From Pedobacter ginsenosidimutans (GTDB lineage: Bacteria; Bacteroidota; Bacteroidia; Sphingobacteriales; Sphingobacteriaceae), in the NCBI RefSeq assembly GCF_001442625.1, contig NZ_LMZQ01000015.1:1-64000 (forward strand): a stretch of DNA of 64,000 bases, in the 5' to 3' direction. Below are positions 35,323 through 44,684 of the stretch, piece by piece. How positions within the stretch are numbered: the stretch's first letter is position 1; each line of letters opens with the position of its first letter. The notes below the pieces were generated by a model. That model was not told the DNA's origin. It did no database searches and saw nothing but the letters and a program-made list of their open reading frames with translations. The position numbers and the translations under genes are program-made.

Positions 35323-36528
35323 ATGCGTAAAAAATTACAAGATAGAATTGCCTCTTTTAAGGATGCGGCGGTGATAAAAGAAAAGGGATTATATCCTTAT
35401 TTCAGGTCGATAGAATCAGGCCAGGATACCGAGGTGGTTATAAATGGAAAAAAGGTACTCATGTTTGGTTCAAATTCCTATTTAGGGTTAACCAATCATC
35501 CTAAAATAAAAGAAGCCGCAAAAGCAGCCATCGAAAAGTATGGAACTGGCTGCGCAGGATCGCGGTTTTTGAACGGTTCGCTCGATATTCACCTCGAATT
35601 GGAAAACCGTTTGGCCGAATATGTGGGCAAAGAGGCTGCAGTACTTTTTAGTACTGGTTTTCAGGTCAACTTAGGGGTAATATCCTGTTTATTAGATCGT
35701 AATGATTATCTGTTGCTTGATGAGTACGATCATGCCTCAATTATTGATGGAAGCCGTTTGGCCTTTTCGCGCACAATTAAATATGCGCATAACGATATGC
35801 AGGATCTGCGCCGAAAACTAAGCAGATTACCTGAAGATGCCGCTAAACTGATTGTTTCTGATGGTATTTTCAGCATGGAAGGCGATTTAGTTAATCTTCC
35901 TGAAATGGTAGAGATTGCCAACGAATTTGGCGCCAATATCATGATGGATGATGCACATAGTCTTGGTGTAATCGGTTTTAATGGCTCCGGTACAGCATCA
36001 CATTTTAACCTTACTGAAGAGGTAGACCTCATTATGGGTACTTTTAGTAAATCGCTGGCCTCTTTAGGTGGTTTTATTGCTGGTAGTGCCGAAACCATCG
36101 AGTATATCAAGCACCGTGCCCGCTCACTGATGTTCAGTGCAAGTATGCCACCTTCTGCTGTGGCAAGCGTAATTGCTGCATTGGATATCATCGAATCTGA
36201 GCCTGAAAGGATTGATAAACTCTGGGCCAATACAGAATATGCGAAGAAACTTTTGCTTGAGGCTGGTTTCGATATTGGGCACAGCAATAGTCCGATTATT
36301 CCCATTTATATTCGCGATAATACCAAAACCTTTATGATTACGAATATCCTGCAGCAAAACGGGGTATTTGTAAACCCAGTTGTTTCGCCCGCAGTACCTT
36401 CCGATTCGTCTTTGATCAGGTTTTCTTTAATGGCCACGCATACTTTCGATCAGATCGAATCAGCCATAAGCAAACTAAGTGCTGCTTTTAAAGCTGTTAA
36501 CGTAGAATTAGTAGGAAGCCAATCATGA
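35323..36528 (+). CDS. spt: Serine palmitoyltransferase
   Basis: A 401-residue PLP enzyme of the alpha-oxoamine synthase family, soluble and homodimeric like the known Sphingobacterium enzymes of about 400 residues. It condenses serine with a fatty acyl-CoA to 3-ketosphinganine, the first step of sphingolipid synthesis. Visible: SNSYLGLTNHP near the start, His137 in DEYDHASI, Asp210 and His212 in MMDDAHSLG, and the PLP lysine Lys243 in GTFSKSLASLGG. KBL or AONS activity is an alternative by fold, but the neighbours (ceramide synthase, ceramide reductase, inositol lipid enzymes) settle the call. Its stop overlaps the next start by ATGA. Confidence 0.95.
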   Translation: MRKKLQDRIASFKDAAVIKEKGLYPYFRSIESGQDTEVVINGKKVLMFGSNSYLGLTNHPKIKEAAKAAIEKYGTGCAGSRFLNGSLDIHLELENRLAEYVGKEAAVLFSTGFQVNLGVISCLLDRNDYLLLDEYDHASIIDGSRLAFSRTIKYAHNDMQDLRRKLSRLPEDAAKLIVSDGIFSMEGDLVNLPEMVEIANEFGANIMMDDAHSLGVIGFNGSGTASHFNLTEEVDLIMGTFSKSLASLGGFIAGSAETIEYIKHRARSLMFSASMPPSAVASVIAALDIIESEPERIDKLWANTEYAKKLLLEAGFDIGHSNSPIIPIYIRDNTKTFMITNILQQNGVFVNPVVSPAVPSDSSLIRFSLMATHTFDQIESAISKLSAAFKAVNVELVGSQS

Positions 36529-37646
36529 GAGAACTGGTAAAGGTTTCTGGTAAAAAGGCATTGGCTGCTTTTGTGGATTTTCCTCATGAATTATATGCTG
36601 GCGATGTAAATTACGTGCCCGAACTTTTTATTGCCCAGCGCGATCTGCTTACCCCAGGCAAACATCCTTTTTACGAACATTCGGAAATACAGCTTTTTTT
36701 GCTGTACGACGAAGGTAAAGTAGTTGGGCGCATTGCAGCAATTAACAATAGAAACCACAATAAGGTTTACGGCGGACATGACGGTTTCTTTGGTTTTTTC
36801 GATTGTATAAACGATGTGAAGGCTGCCTTGCAACTTTTAAATGGAGCACAGAATTGGTTATCGGAAAGAGGGCTGACAAAAGTTTTAGGTCCGGTAAATT
36901 TTTCGACCAATGAAGTATGCGGATTACTGATTGAAGGTTTTGACGGGCCACCTGTAGCCATGATGCCATATAATGCACCATATTATCTGTCGCTTTTGGA
37001 ACAAACTGGTTTTCAGAAAAATGTCGATTTAAGGGCCTACCGCTACACCGCGGGCAATTATAGCGAAAGATCGGTTAAACTGCTGGATAGGATAGAAGAA
37101 CGGTTACTCCGTAACGACATCGTGCTGCGTAAAATCAACATGAAAAAATTCAAGGAGGAGTGTAACGCCGTGAGGGAGGTATACAACAAAGCATGGGATA
37201 AAAACCTTGGTTTTGTACCGATGACGGATAAAGAATTCGACTATACGGCAAATGACTTAAAACTGATCCTCGACCCTGAGTTTTGTATCCTGGCCGAGCA
37301 GCATGGCAAGATTGTAGGTTTTGCATTGGCCATTCCCGATATCAATCAGATCCTGATCAAAATTAAACGCGGTAGGTTGTTCCCAACAGGTTTAATCAAG
37401 CTTTTGACCAATAAAAAGAAAATTGATGGCATCCGTATTTTGTTGCTTGGTGTGGTAGATGGCTACCGTAAAATGGGGATTGAAGCTTGCCTTTACGGTC
37501 GTATCATCAAACATTTCAAGGCTAAAAACATGAAATATGCAGAGGCCAGCTGGACTTTAGATCATAACGATCTGATCAATAAACCTATTGAAGATATTGG
37601 TGGAAAACTATATCGTAAATACAGGATTTTGGAGAAAGCGATATGA
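36525..37646 (+). CDS. GNAT-like acyltransferase, probable bacterial ceramide synthase
   Basis: A 373-residue protein with an N-terminal FPHELYAGDVNYVPEL and HPFYEHSEIQLFLLY, then a GNAT-like fold including GKVVGRIAAINNR and LLGVVDGYRKMGIEACLYG. The same domain plan is found in the Caulobacter bacterial ceramide synthase, which N-acylates 3-ketosphinganine and is unrelated to eukaryotic CerS. Here the gene is translationally coupled to serine palmitoyltransferase (overlap ATGA at 36525-36528) and to the epimerase-like gene (ATGA at 37643-37646). This context makes the ceramide synthase call likely, though not proven. Confidence 0.8.
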   Translation: MRELVKVSGKKALAAFVDFPHELYAGDVNYVPELFIAQRDLLTPGKHPFYEHSEIQLFLLYDEGKVVGRIAAINNRNHNKVYGGHDGFFGFFDCINDVKAALQLLNGAQNWLSERGLTKVLGPVNFSTNEVCGLLIEGFDGPPVAMMPYNAPYYLSLLEQTGFQKNVDLRAYRYTAGNYSERSVKLLDRIEERLLRNDIVLRKINMKKFKEECNAVREVYNKAWDKNLGFVPMTDKEFDYTANDLKLILDPEFCILAEQHGKIVGFALAIPDINQILIKIKRGRLFPTGLIKLLTNKKKIDGIRILLLGVVDGYRKMGIEACLYGRIIKHFKAKNMKYAEASWTLDHNDLINKPIEDIGGKLYRKYRILEKAI

Positions 37647-38632
37647 AAAAGCGGGTGTTGATTACAGGAGCGACAGGATTTGTAGGGTACCACCTGATTA
37701 AATCTGCTTTGGCGAATGATCTTGAAGTGTATGCGAATGTACGGCAATCGGCCACTGCAACACATCTTAAAGATTTTCCGATCAACTATGTTGACCTTGA
37801 TCTTTCTTCTATATACCTGTTGAAGGAAAATATAGAGGAAAAAAGATACGACTACATCGTGCATGCGGCTGCGGTAACCAAGGCCAAAAAACGCGATGAT
37901 TACAATCAGGTAAATGCTATTTATACCCGGAACCTGGCTTTGGCGGCTTCTAAATCAATACATAGAATAAAGAAATTTGTATTTATCAGCAGTTTGGCTG
38001 CGTTGGGGCCTTTAAATCAAAAGAATGAAAAACTGACTGATATGGGGGCATCAAATCCGGTAACCAATTATGGGATCAGCAAAGCACTCGCTGAGACGTA
38101 CTTGGCTCAGATTCCGAATCTGCCCTTAATCACCTTTAGGCCCACAGCAGTATATGGCCCACGTGAGAAAGACATTTTTATATTAATTAAAACGATTAAA
38201 GCAGGGCTGGAGCTGTATATCGGCAAACAGGAACAGGAACTGAGCTTTGTGTATGCCACCGATTTGGCTAATATCATTATAAAAGCACTTGCATCTGATG
38301 TAGTTGGCAAAAGTTATAACATTTCTGATGGGGCAGTTTATAACCGCTCTGCACTAGCTTCCCATGTGCGTAAGGCTTTAAACAAAAAAACATTGACCGT
38401 GAATGTACCTGTACAGATGATCAAGAGCCTTGCCTGGTCGATGGAACGGTTGTATGGCATGTTTAATAAGATTCCGGCCCTAAATGTAGATAAGATAAAA
38501 GAACTCACCGCCCTCAATTGGGGCTGCGACATTAAAAATATTCAGAACGACTTTGGTTTTGTGCCCCAATTCGGGCTCGAACAAGGGCTTAACGAAACCA
38601 TAAACTGGTACCGTAAAAACAATTGGTTATAA
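37643..38632 (+). CDS. NAD(P)-dependent epimerase/dehydratase family protein, probable (keto)ceramide reductase
   Basis: A 329-residue extended SDR. The cofactor motif is TGATGFVGYH (residues about 8-17), the catalytic Ser lies in FISSLAA and the YxxxK motif is YGISK. In Caulobacter a related epimerase-like enzyme (CerR) reduces the 3-keto group during ceramide synthesis, and Bacteroides has a related 3-ketosphinganine reductase. Tight coupling with serine palmitoyltransferase and the GNAT acyltransferase makes the same role likely here. Other sugar or sterol epimerase roles are possible by fold alone. Confidence 0.82.
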   Translation: MKKRVLITGATGFVGYHLIKSALANDLEVYANVRQSATATHLKDFPINYVDLDLSSIYLLKENIEEKRYDYIVHAAAVTKAKKRDDYNQVNAIYTRNLALAASKSIHRIKKFVFISSLAALGPLNQKNEKLTDMGASNPVTNYGISKALAETYLAQIPNLPLITFRPTAVYGPREKDIFILIKTIKAGLELYIGKQEQELSFVYATDLANIIIKALASDVVGKSYNISDGAVYNRSALASHVRKALNKKTLTVNVPVQMIKSLAWSMERLYGMFNKIPALNVDKIKELTALNWGCDIKNIQNDFGFVPQFGLEQGLNETINWYRKNNWL

Positions 38633-38650
38633 GATTTTAAATAAAATAGA

Positions 38651-39976
38651 ATGAAACAACAAGTAAAAGCAGCTGAAGGCAAGCTGGGAATATTAATGCC
38701 TGGATTAGGCGCTGTAGCAACAACCATGATTGCCGGAGTTGCTGCAATTAAAAAAGGGATATCAAAACCTATCGGTTCGTTAACACAAATGGGCACAATC
38801 CGTTTGGGAAAAAGAACAGAAAAAAGAGAACCAAAAATTAAAGATTTTGTGCCTCTGGCTGGTCTTGAAGACTTAGTTTTCGGTGGCTGGGATGTTTATG
38901 AAGATAATGTTTACGAAGCGGCGATGAATGCCCGCGTATTAGACGCTAACCTGTTGCGCGATGTACGTGAGGAATTACAGGCCATTAAACCAATGCGCGC
39001 TGCTTTCGATAGAAATTATGTAAAAAACCTGGATGGTAAATATGTAAAAGATCTCGATAACCGTTACGAACTGGCTTTAGCCGTGATGGAAGATATTAAA
39101 AACTTCAAAGCAGAAAACAATTGCGATCGTATTGTACTGGTTTGGTGTGGTTCTACAGAGATTTATTTCGAGCCATCAGAAGTGCACGAATCACTGGCTG
39201 CTTTTGAGCAGGGTTTAAGAGATAACGATTTGCGTATTGCGCCAAGTATGATCTATGCCTATGCTGCATTAAAATTAGGAATTCCTTTCGCTAACGGAGC
39301 GCCAAACTTAACGGTTGATATTCCTGCCTTAATCGAACTGGCTAAAGAAACCGATACCCCAATTGCTGGTAAAGATTTTAAAACTGGTCAAACTTTAATG
39401 AAAACCATTTTGGCGCCTGGTTTGGCGGCACGATCGTTAGGTGTAAACGGTTGGTTTTCTGATAACATTTTAGGTAACCGCGATGGTTTGGTGTTAGATG
39501 ATCCTGATAACTTTAAAACCAAAGAAGTATCTAAACTGGGTGTATTAGAAGATATCTTTAAACCAGAGGTTAACCCTGATTTGTATGGCGATATGTACCA
39601 CAAAATCAGGATCAACTATTATCCGCCTCACGGTGATAACAAAGAAAGCTGGGATAACATCGATATTTTCGGTTGGTTGGGTTATAAAATGCAGATCAAG
39701 ATCAATTTCCTTTGCCGCGATTCGATTTTAGCCGCACCAATTGTATTAGACCTTGCTTTGTTTATCGATTTGGCTAAACGTGCAAACCTATCGGGCATTC
39801 AGGAATGGTTATCATTCTACCTGAAATCGCCACAAACGATTCCAGGTGTACCTGCAGAAAACGATATTTTTAAACAGTTGATGAAACTTCAGAATACCTT
39901 ACGTTACATCATGGGCGAAGAATTGATCACCCATTTAGGTCAGGATTACGAAGAAGAACTGATAGAAACGGTATAG
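38651..39976 (+). CDS. ino1: Myo-inositol-1-phosphate synthase (inositol-3-phosphate synthase)
   Basis: A 441-residue NAD-dependent enzyme that turns glucose 6-phosphate into L-myo-inositol 1(3)-phosphate. Family markers: LGILMPGLGAVATTMIAG at the start, VLVWCGSTEIYFEP, FANGAPNLTVDIPAL, the active-site stretch AGKDFKTGQTLMKTILAP, and KIRINYYPPHGDNKESWDNI. It starts 18 bp after the ceramide reductase gene. Its product feeds the CDP-alcohol phosphatidyltransferase encoded further along, linking sphingolipid and inositol branches in one operon. Its stop TAG shares a base with the next gene's GTG. Confidence 0.95.
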   Translation: MKQQVKAAEGKLGILMPGLGAVATTMIAGVAAIKKGISKPIGSLTQMGTIRLGKRTEKREPKIKDFVPLAGLEDLVFGGWDVYEDNVYEAAMNARVLDANLLRDVREELQAIKPMRAAFDRNYVKNLDGKYVKDLDNRYELALAVMEDIKNFKAENNCDRIVLVWCGSTEIYFEPSEVHESLAAFEQGLRDNDLRIAPSMIYAYAALKLGIPFANGAPNLTVDIPALIELAKETDTPIAGKDFKTGQTLMKTILAPGLAARSLGVNGWFSDNILGNRDGLVLDDPDNFKTKEVSKLGVLEDIFKPEVNPDLYGDMYHKIRINYYPPHGDNKESWDNIDIFGWLGYKMQIKINFLCRDSILAAPIVLDLALFIDLAKRANLSGIQEWLSFYLKSPQTIPGVPAENDIFKQLMKLQNTLRYIMGEELITHLGQDYEEELIETV

Positions 39977-40431
39977 TGTTTATCCACAAATTTCTTTCAA
40001 CGGCTCTGGGAATCGGGTATATCGGCAAGGGCGCAGGTACTTATGCTGCTATAGCAACCTGCATCTGCTGGCATCTTTTCCAGAGCCCTTATACCAACCC
40101 TTATTTATGGCCGATACTTTTCACTATGCTCATCGTGATGTTGGGGGTGATGAGTGCCGATCGGGTGGAAGAGATTTGGGGAAAAGACCACGGTAGGGTG
40201 GTGATTGATGAAGTGGCCGGAATGTGTATTACCCTGTTATTTGTGCCTTTAAAATGGCAATATACGCTTATCGGGCTGATTCTTTTTAGGTTTTTCGATA
40301 TCCTCAAGCCGCTTTACATCCGCAAACTCGAAGAATTGCCAGGTGGTTGGGGTGTAATGGCCGATGATGTGCTGGCCGGGATTTATGCAAATGTTATACT
40401 GCAACTGGTTGTTGTTTTAGAACTGTTTTAA
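39976..40431 (+). CDS. pgpA: PgpA-like lipid phosphatase, probable phosphatidylinositol-phosphate phosphatase
   Basis: A 151-residue membrane protein with about four helices. The PgpA pattern is present: GYIGKGAGTYAA near the start, KDHGRVVIDEVAGM with acidic residues, FRFFDILKP, and GGWGVMADDVLAGI with the DD pair. Classical PgpA dephosphorylates phosphatidylglycerophosphate. Directly after inositol-phosphate synthase and before a phosphatidyltransferase, removal of phosphate from phosphatidylinositol phosphate is more likely, as proposed for the Bacteroides inositol-lipid cluster. It starts with GTG overlapping the previous stop. Confidence 0.85.
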   Translation: MFIHKFLSTALGIGYIGKGAGTYAAIATCICWHLFQSPYTNPYLWPILFTMLIVMLGVMSADRVEEIWGKDHGRVVIDEVAGMCITLLFVPLKWQYTLIGLILFRFFDILKPLYIRKLEELPGGWGVMADDVLAGIYANVILQLVVVLELF

Positions 40432-40433
40432 CC

Positions 40434-40811
40434 ATGATGTTCACTTATCTAAAAGCACAGGCATCATCCTTAGTGGCCTCGGCAATAGATTTCAGTGTCA
40501 CCATTATTGCCGTAAACCTTTTTGGCTGGTGGTATCTGGCGGCAAGTATTACAGGTACGGTTACAGGTGGAGCAGTTAATTTTTATGTGAACCGGAAATG
40601 GGTTTTCGAAAGTGAATCTACAGCCATTAAATGGCAGATATTGAAATATATTTTGGTATGGGTAGGCAATCTGATTATCGTAACCGCAGGTGTGTTTATC
40701 CTCACCTATTTTTTTAATCTCAATTATGTTCTCGCTAAAGTGCTTAGTTCAGTTTTAACAGGGGTAAGCTACAATTATATCATGCAAAAGCAGTTTATTT
40801 TTTCAAGTTAA
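40434..40811 (+). CDS. GtrA family membrane protein
   Basis: A 125-residue protein with four membrane helices, the GtrA/DPMS-like small flippase family. Motifs: SAIDFSVTIIAVNLFGWW, then GGAVNFYVNRKWVFE, and YNYIMQKQFIF. GtrA proteins are thought to help move polyprenyl-linked sugars across membranes. No glycosyltransferase lies in this operon, so here it may flip an inositol lipid or serve a glycosylation encoded elsewhere. It sits 2 bp after pgpA and its stop (40809-40811) touches the next ATG. Confidence 0.85.
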   Translation: MMFTYLKAQASSLVASAIDFSVTIIAVNLFGWWYLAASITGTVTGGAVNFYVNRKWVFESESTAIKWQILKYILVWVGNLIIVTAGVFILTYFFNLNYVLAKVLSSVLTGVSYNYIMQKQFIFSS

Positions 40812-43355
40812 ATGAAACCGATCTATTCATTTTTTCTCCTCGTGGTGCTCAGTTTTATTTTGCAGGTAAAAGCTTTTGGCCAGAGAACAGTCGTATCTGG
40901 CATAGTGCGCGATGCGGTTACCAAGGAAACGCTACCCAATGTTTCTGTTTTCTTTAAGGATACCAAGATAGGCATACAGACTGATGTAAACGGAAAGTAC
41001 ACATTGGTTTCTCCCGATCCTCAAAATGAGATCAGTTTTAATTATGTGGGCTATCGGGCAGTTTTTAAAAATATTATGCCATCTGCAACGCAGGAGCTTG
41101 ATATTGCCCTGGTTCCTGATTCGAGAGCCTTGGACGAAGTGATCATTGTGGGTGGAAAAAAGGTAAAATACCGCAATAAAGATAATCCGGCTGTAGAATT
41201 GATCCGCCAGGTAATTGCGCATAAAGATGAAAACCGGATTAAGAGTTACAATACAGTGTCTTTTAGGCAATATGAGAAGATGTTGTTCTCGTTGAGCAAT
41301 GTTTCGGATAAGTTTAAAAGCAAAAGGATGTTCAGAAATTATCAGTTTTTATTTCAGGAGCAGGATTCGACCTTAATTGGTGGAAAAAATCTCCTGCCTG
41401 TATACATTCAGGAACAATTATCCAACCATTACCTCAGTAAAGATCCTGAAAAAAATAAAACGGTTGTTATTGCCGAGAAACAGGTAAACTTCGATAGCAG
41501 GTATATCGATAATAAAGGAATGAAAACTTATTTCGACAGGATGTACCAGGATATCGATATCTATAAAAATAACATTTCGGTGATCAGTAATGAGTTTTTA
41601 AGTCCGATTTCGGATGGAGCCCCTGCTTTTTATAAGTTTTTTATTACTGATACGTTAAAAAATCAAAAACCTCAGGTTATTGAACTTTCTTTTACCCCCC
41701 GAAATACAAACGATATGTTGTTCGAAGGAAAGATTTATGTAACGAACGATAGCCATTACGCCGTTACGGGTGCTTCATTTGGGGTAAATAAAAACATTAA
41801 CCTCAATTTTGTACGTGCGTTAAAAATCGATCTCGATTTCGAAGCCAACAACAAAGGTAAATACAGCTTAAGCAAAAGCAATCTATTAGCCGATTTCGGT
41901 ATAGGCAAAACCAAAGGCATAGGTTTTACCGGCGAGCGTACCGTTACCTATAAGAATTACCAATTTGATACGGTTCTGCCCGATACTATTTTTCAAGGGA
42001 AAAGTACTGTGGTGTTGGGCGATGCAGCAAAAAAAGACGATAAATTCTGGGAGCAAAACAGACTGGATACCATTTCGAAGAACCAGCTGAAGATTTATGG
42101 CAATATAGATACCCTGCAAAACCTGCCATCTTTTAAAAGGACCATGAAAATCGTTACGCTTTTATTTGCAGGTTACCAGAATCTCGGTCCTTACGAAATT
42201 GGTCCGGTAAATACATTTTACAGCTTTAACAATGTAGAAGGCTTAAGGCTGCGGGTAGGCGGCCGAACAACGCCCGAGCTTAGTAAACGTTATTATTTCG
42301 AAAATTATTTAGCCTACGGTATTAAAGATGAGAAATGGAAGTTTTTCCTTTCCGGAACTTATTCGCTGAATAATAAATCGATCTACGAATTTCCTCAAAA
42401 CTACATTAGGGCCAGTTTTCAGCGCGATACTAAAATACCTGGACAAGAACTCCAGTTTGTGCAGGAGGATAATTTCCTCCTCTCGTTTAAAAGAGGAGTA
42501 AACGATATGTTGCTCTATAACGATTTTTACCGCCTGGATTATGTTAAAGAATTCGAAAACCACTTTTCTTACAACCTTGGCTTTAAAAAGTGGAGCCAAA
42601 CACCTGCCGGTGGACTCAATTACCTAAACGGAGCAAATCAGTCTGTTAACCGGTTAAGTACCAGTGAAATTTCCTTGCAACTAAGGTACGCGCCGAACGA
42701 AAAGTTTTATCAGGGAAAAATATACCGTGTACCCATTGCCGATCGCTATCCGGTATTTAATTTACGTTATACCGCAGGTTTGAAAGGCGTTTTCGGTGGC
42801 GAATACAATTACCATAACTTAATGGGAAGCATCGATAAACGTTTTTATTTATCGCAGTTAGGTTATAGCGATGTAACTTTCGAAGGCGGTTATATTGCCG
42901 GAAAAGTACCCTTCCCTTTATTGGCTATACATCGTGCCAACCAAACTTACGCCTATCAGCTTAACTCTTACAACCTGATGAACTTCCTTGAGTTTGTGAG
43001 CGACCATTATGTGAGCATCAATATCGACCACAATTTTAACGGTTTCTTTTTTAATAAAGTACCTTTAATTAAGCGGTTAAAATTAAGGGAAGTGGTTTCG
43101 TTTAAGGCATTATATGGTGGGTTGAGGAATGAAAACAATCCAAATCTCCAATCGGGATTATACCGGTTCCCGGTTTATGAAAATGGCGCACAAAGGACTT
43201 ATGCTTTGGGTAACGAACCCTACATGGAAGGCAGTGTTGGTGTAGGCAATATCTTTAAATTATTGAGGGTTGATCTTGTAAGGCGTTTCAATTACCTCAA
43301 TAATCCGGAAGTTTCGGAGTGGGGAATAAGGGCAAGGGTAAAATTTGATTTTTAA
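40812..43355 (+). CDS. DUF5686 outer-membrane protein with carboxypeptidase-like domain
   Basis: An 847-residue protein: signal peptide ending AFGQ, a carboxypeptidase-D-like domain at about 25-110, then a long region typical of DUF5686 (AVELIRQVIAHKDENRIKSYNT, later YRLDYVKEFENHFSYNLGFK), ending in a barrel-like RRFNYLNNPEVSEWGIRARV. It looks like a TonB-receptor relative without a plug. Function is unknown. Location in the middle of the inositol-sphingolipid operon, with touching neighbours, raises the possibility that it places the finished lipid in the outer membrane. Confidence 0.8.
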   Translation: MKPIYSFFLLVVLSFILQVKAFGQRTVVSGIVRDAVTKETLPNVSVFFKDTKIGIQTDVNGKYTLVSPDPQNEISFNYVGYRAVFKNIMPSATQELDIALVPDSRALDEVIIVGGKKVKYRNKDNPAVELIRQVIAHKDENRIKSYNTVSFRQYEKMLFSLSNVSDKFKSKRMFRNYQFLFQEQDSTLIGGKNLLPVYIQEQLSNHYLSKDPEKNKTVVIAEKQVNFDSRYIDNKGMKTYFDRMYQDIDIYKNNISVISNEFLSPISDGAPAFYKFFITDTLKNQKPQVIELSFTPRNTNDMLFEGKIYVTNDSHYAVTGASFGVNKNINLNFVRALKIDLDFEANNKGKYSLSKSNLLADFGIGKTKGIGFTGERTVTYKNYQFDTVLPDTIFQGKSTVVLGDAAKKDDKFWEQNRLDTISKNQLKIYGNIDTLQNLPSFKRTMKIVTLLFAGYQNLGPYEIGPVNTFYSFNNVEGLRLRVGGRTTPELSKRYYFENYLAYGIKDEKWKFFLSGTYSLNNKSIYEFPQNYIRASFQRDTKIPGQELQFVQEDNFLLSFKRGVNDMLLYNDFYRLDYVKEFENHFSYNLGFKKWSQTPAGGLNYLNGANQSVNRLSTSEISLQLRYAPNEKFYQGKIYRVPIADRYPVFNLRYTAGLKGVFGGEYNYHNLMGSIDKRFYLSQLGYSDVTFEGGYIAGKVPFPLLAIHRANQTYAYQLNSYNLMNFLEFVSDHYVSINIDHNFNGFFFNKVPLIKRLKLREVVSFKALYGGLRNENNPNLQSGLYRFPVYENGAQRTYALGNEPYMEGSVGVGNIFKLLRVDLVRRFNYLNNPEVSEWGIRARVKFDF

Positions 43356-43365
43356 GAAAAAAGCT

Positions 43366-44655
43366 ATGGAAACTAAATTAAGGGACAGCCTGCAACAGGG
43401 CATATATAAAGTGATTAACCCTTTTGTAAAGGGACTGATTAAAATTGGCTTAACACCTAATGCGGTAACCACCATAGGCTTGATCCTGAATATTGGTGTG
43501 GCGGTTATTTTTGTACTCGGTGCCGAAAAATCGAATCGTGGCGATATGTCATACATCGGTTGGGGTGGAGCATTGGTGCTTTTTGCAGGTCTGTTCGATA
43601 TGCTCGATGGTCAGGTGGCGCGATTGGGAAACATGAGCTCGAAGTTTGGGGCCTTGTACGATTCGGTACTCGACCGTTATAGTGAAATGATCATGTTTTT
43701 AGGGATCTGTTATTACCTGGTTGCGCATCATTATTTTTTAAGTTCCTTGTTTGCGTTTATCGCATTAATCGGCTCGATGATGGTGAGTTATACCCGTGCG
43801 AGAGCCGAGGGATTAGGTGTGGAGTGTAAAGGTGGTTTAATGCAAAGGCCGGAAAGGGTAGTAACCATTGGCGTTTTTGCTATAGCCTGCGGTATTGCTG
43901 GTCATTTTATTGGTGGCGATTACAAAGTTTATGTACCAGGCATTTCATTTCATGTTTTCGAAACGATGTCGATTTTTACCATGCCCATTACCCTAATGGC
44001 GGTATTGACCAATATTACGGCTGTTAAAAGGTTACAGGAAGCCAAAAAAGGGCTCGAAGCGCAAGAGTTTAATGAGCGAAAAGGAAATAACAAGGCCGCA
44101 TTAATTGCTGGTTTGGTATTAGTTGGAAGTTTAACCGGAGTACTTTCCTTTAATGCAAATGCGCAGGGATCAGATCCTTCTCCAATTACTTTTCCAACGC
44201 CAAAAGATATCAATAATCAGCTGTTTTATTTACAGCGCGATCCGAATACAAATACCATTATCTGCCAGTTAAATGTAGATAAACATGGCGAAGTAAATAA
44301 AGAACAGCCTGTAAATGTTTTTTGGATGCGCTACGGAGATAAAGGCGAAAAGAAAGAGCTGAGTTATATCCAGCGGAAATTTGCATATGGCATTATCAGC
44401 AAAAATCTGGGTAACGGTCAGTTCGAATTGCGGTTTACCTCGCATAAAAAACTGCCGATGTACCTGAATAAATCTGGCGCAGATAAAAAATATCATGTTT
44501 TTGCTACCATTAATAATAAAAAAATGCAGTTAGAACGGATTTTCCTTCGGATTGAGGGAGGTACCTTTTGGTTTCCGAATGTGAAATATGTAGAGATAAA
44601 AGGTTTTGATGCTTCAGAGCCTTCAAAAGTGTTAGTTGAAAGGATTAAGGTTTAG
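43366..44655 (+). CDS. CDP-alcohol phosphatidyltransferase fused to DUF4833
   Basis: 429 residues in two parts. Residues 1-240 are a CDP-alcohol phosphatidyltransferase with the complete motif DGQVARLGNMSSKFGALYD-SVLD (DG-x2-AR-x8-G-x3-D-x3-D). It is expected to join CDP-diacylglycerol and inositol phosphate to give phosphatidylinositol phosphate. Residues about 247-268 form a hydrophobic, signal-peptide-like segment ending NANAQ, followed by a DUF4833 domain (about 270-429; QLFYLQRDPNTNTIIC, later VFWMRYGDKGEKKELSYIQR). The fusion would place DUF4833 in the periplasm. The ATG at 43366 is chosen; the TTG at 43345 overlaps the previous gene. Confidence 0.9.
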   Translation: METKLRDSLQQGIYKVINPFVKGLIKIGLTPNAVTTIGLILNIGVAVIFVLGAEKSNRGDMSYIGWGGALVLFAGLFDMLDGQVARLGNMSSKFGALYDSVLDRYSEMIMFLGICYYLVAHHYFLSSLFAFIALIGSMMVSYTRARAEGLGVECKGGLMQRPERVVTIGVFAIACGIAGHFIGGDYKVYVPGISFHVFETMSIFTMPITLMAVLTNITAVKRLQEAKKGLEAQEFNERKGNNKAALIAGLVLVGSLTGVLSFNANAQGSDPSPITFPTPKDINNQLFYLQRDPNTNTIICQLNVDKHGEVNKEQPVNVFWMRYGDKGEKKELSYIQRKFAYGIISKNLGNGQFELRFTSHKKLPMYLNKSGADKKYHVFATINNKKMQLERIFLRIEGGTFWFPNVKYVEIKGFDASEPSKVLVERIKV

Positions 44656-44684
44656 CGGAGGGCGTAATGCGGGTGGCGTTGATT

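Noticed and set aside
37643..38632. Sugar-nucleotide epimerase role for the extended SDR
   Set aside because: Possible by fold, but translational coupling to spt and the GNAT gene favours ceramide reduction.
39976..40431. Ordinary phosphatidylglycerophosphatase role for the PgpA-like protein
   Set aside because: Not excluded, but its position between inositol-phosphate synthase and the inositol lipid enzymes makes phosphatidylinositol phosphate the more likely substrate.
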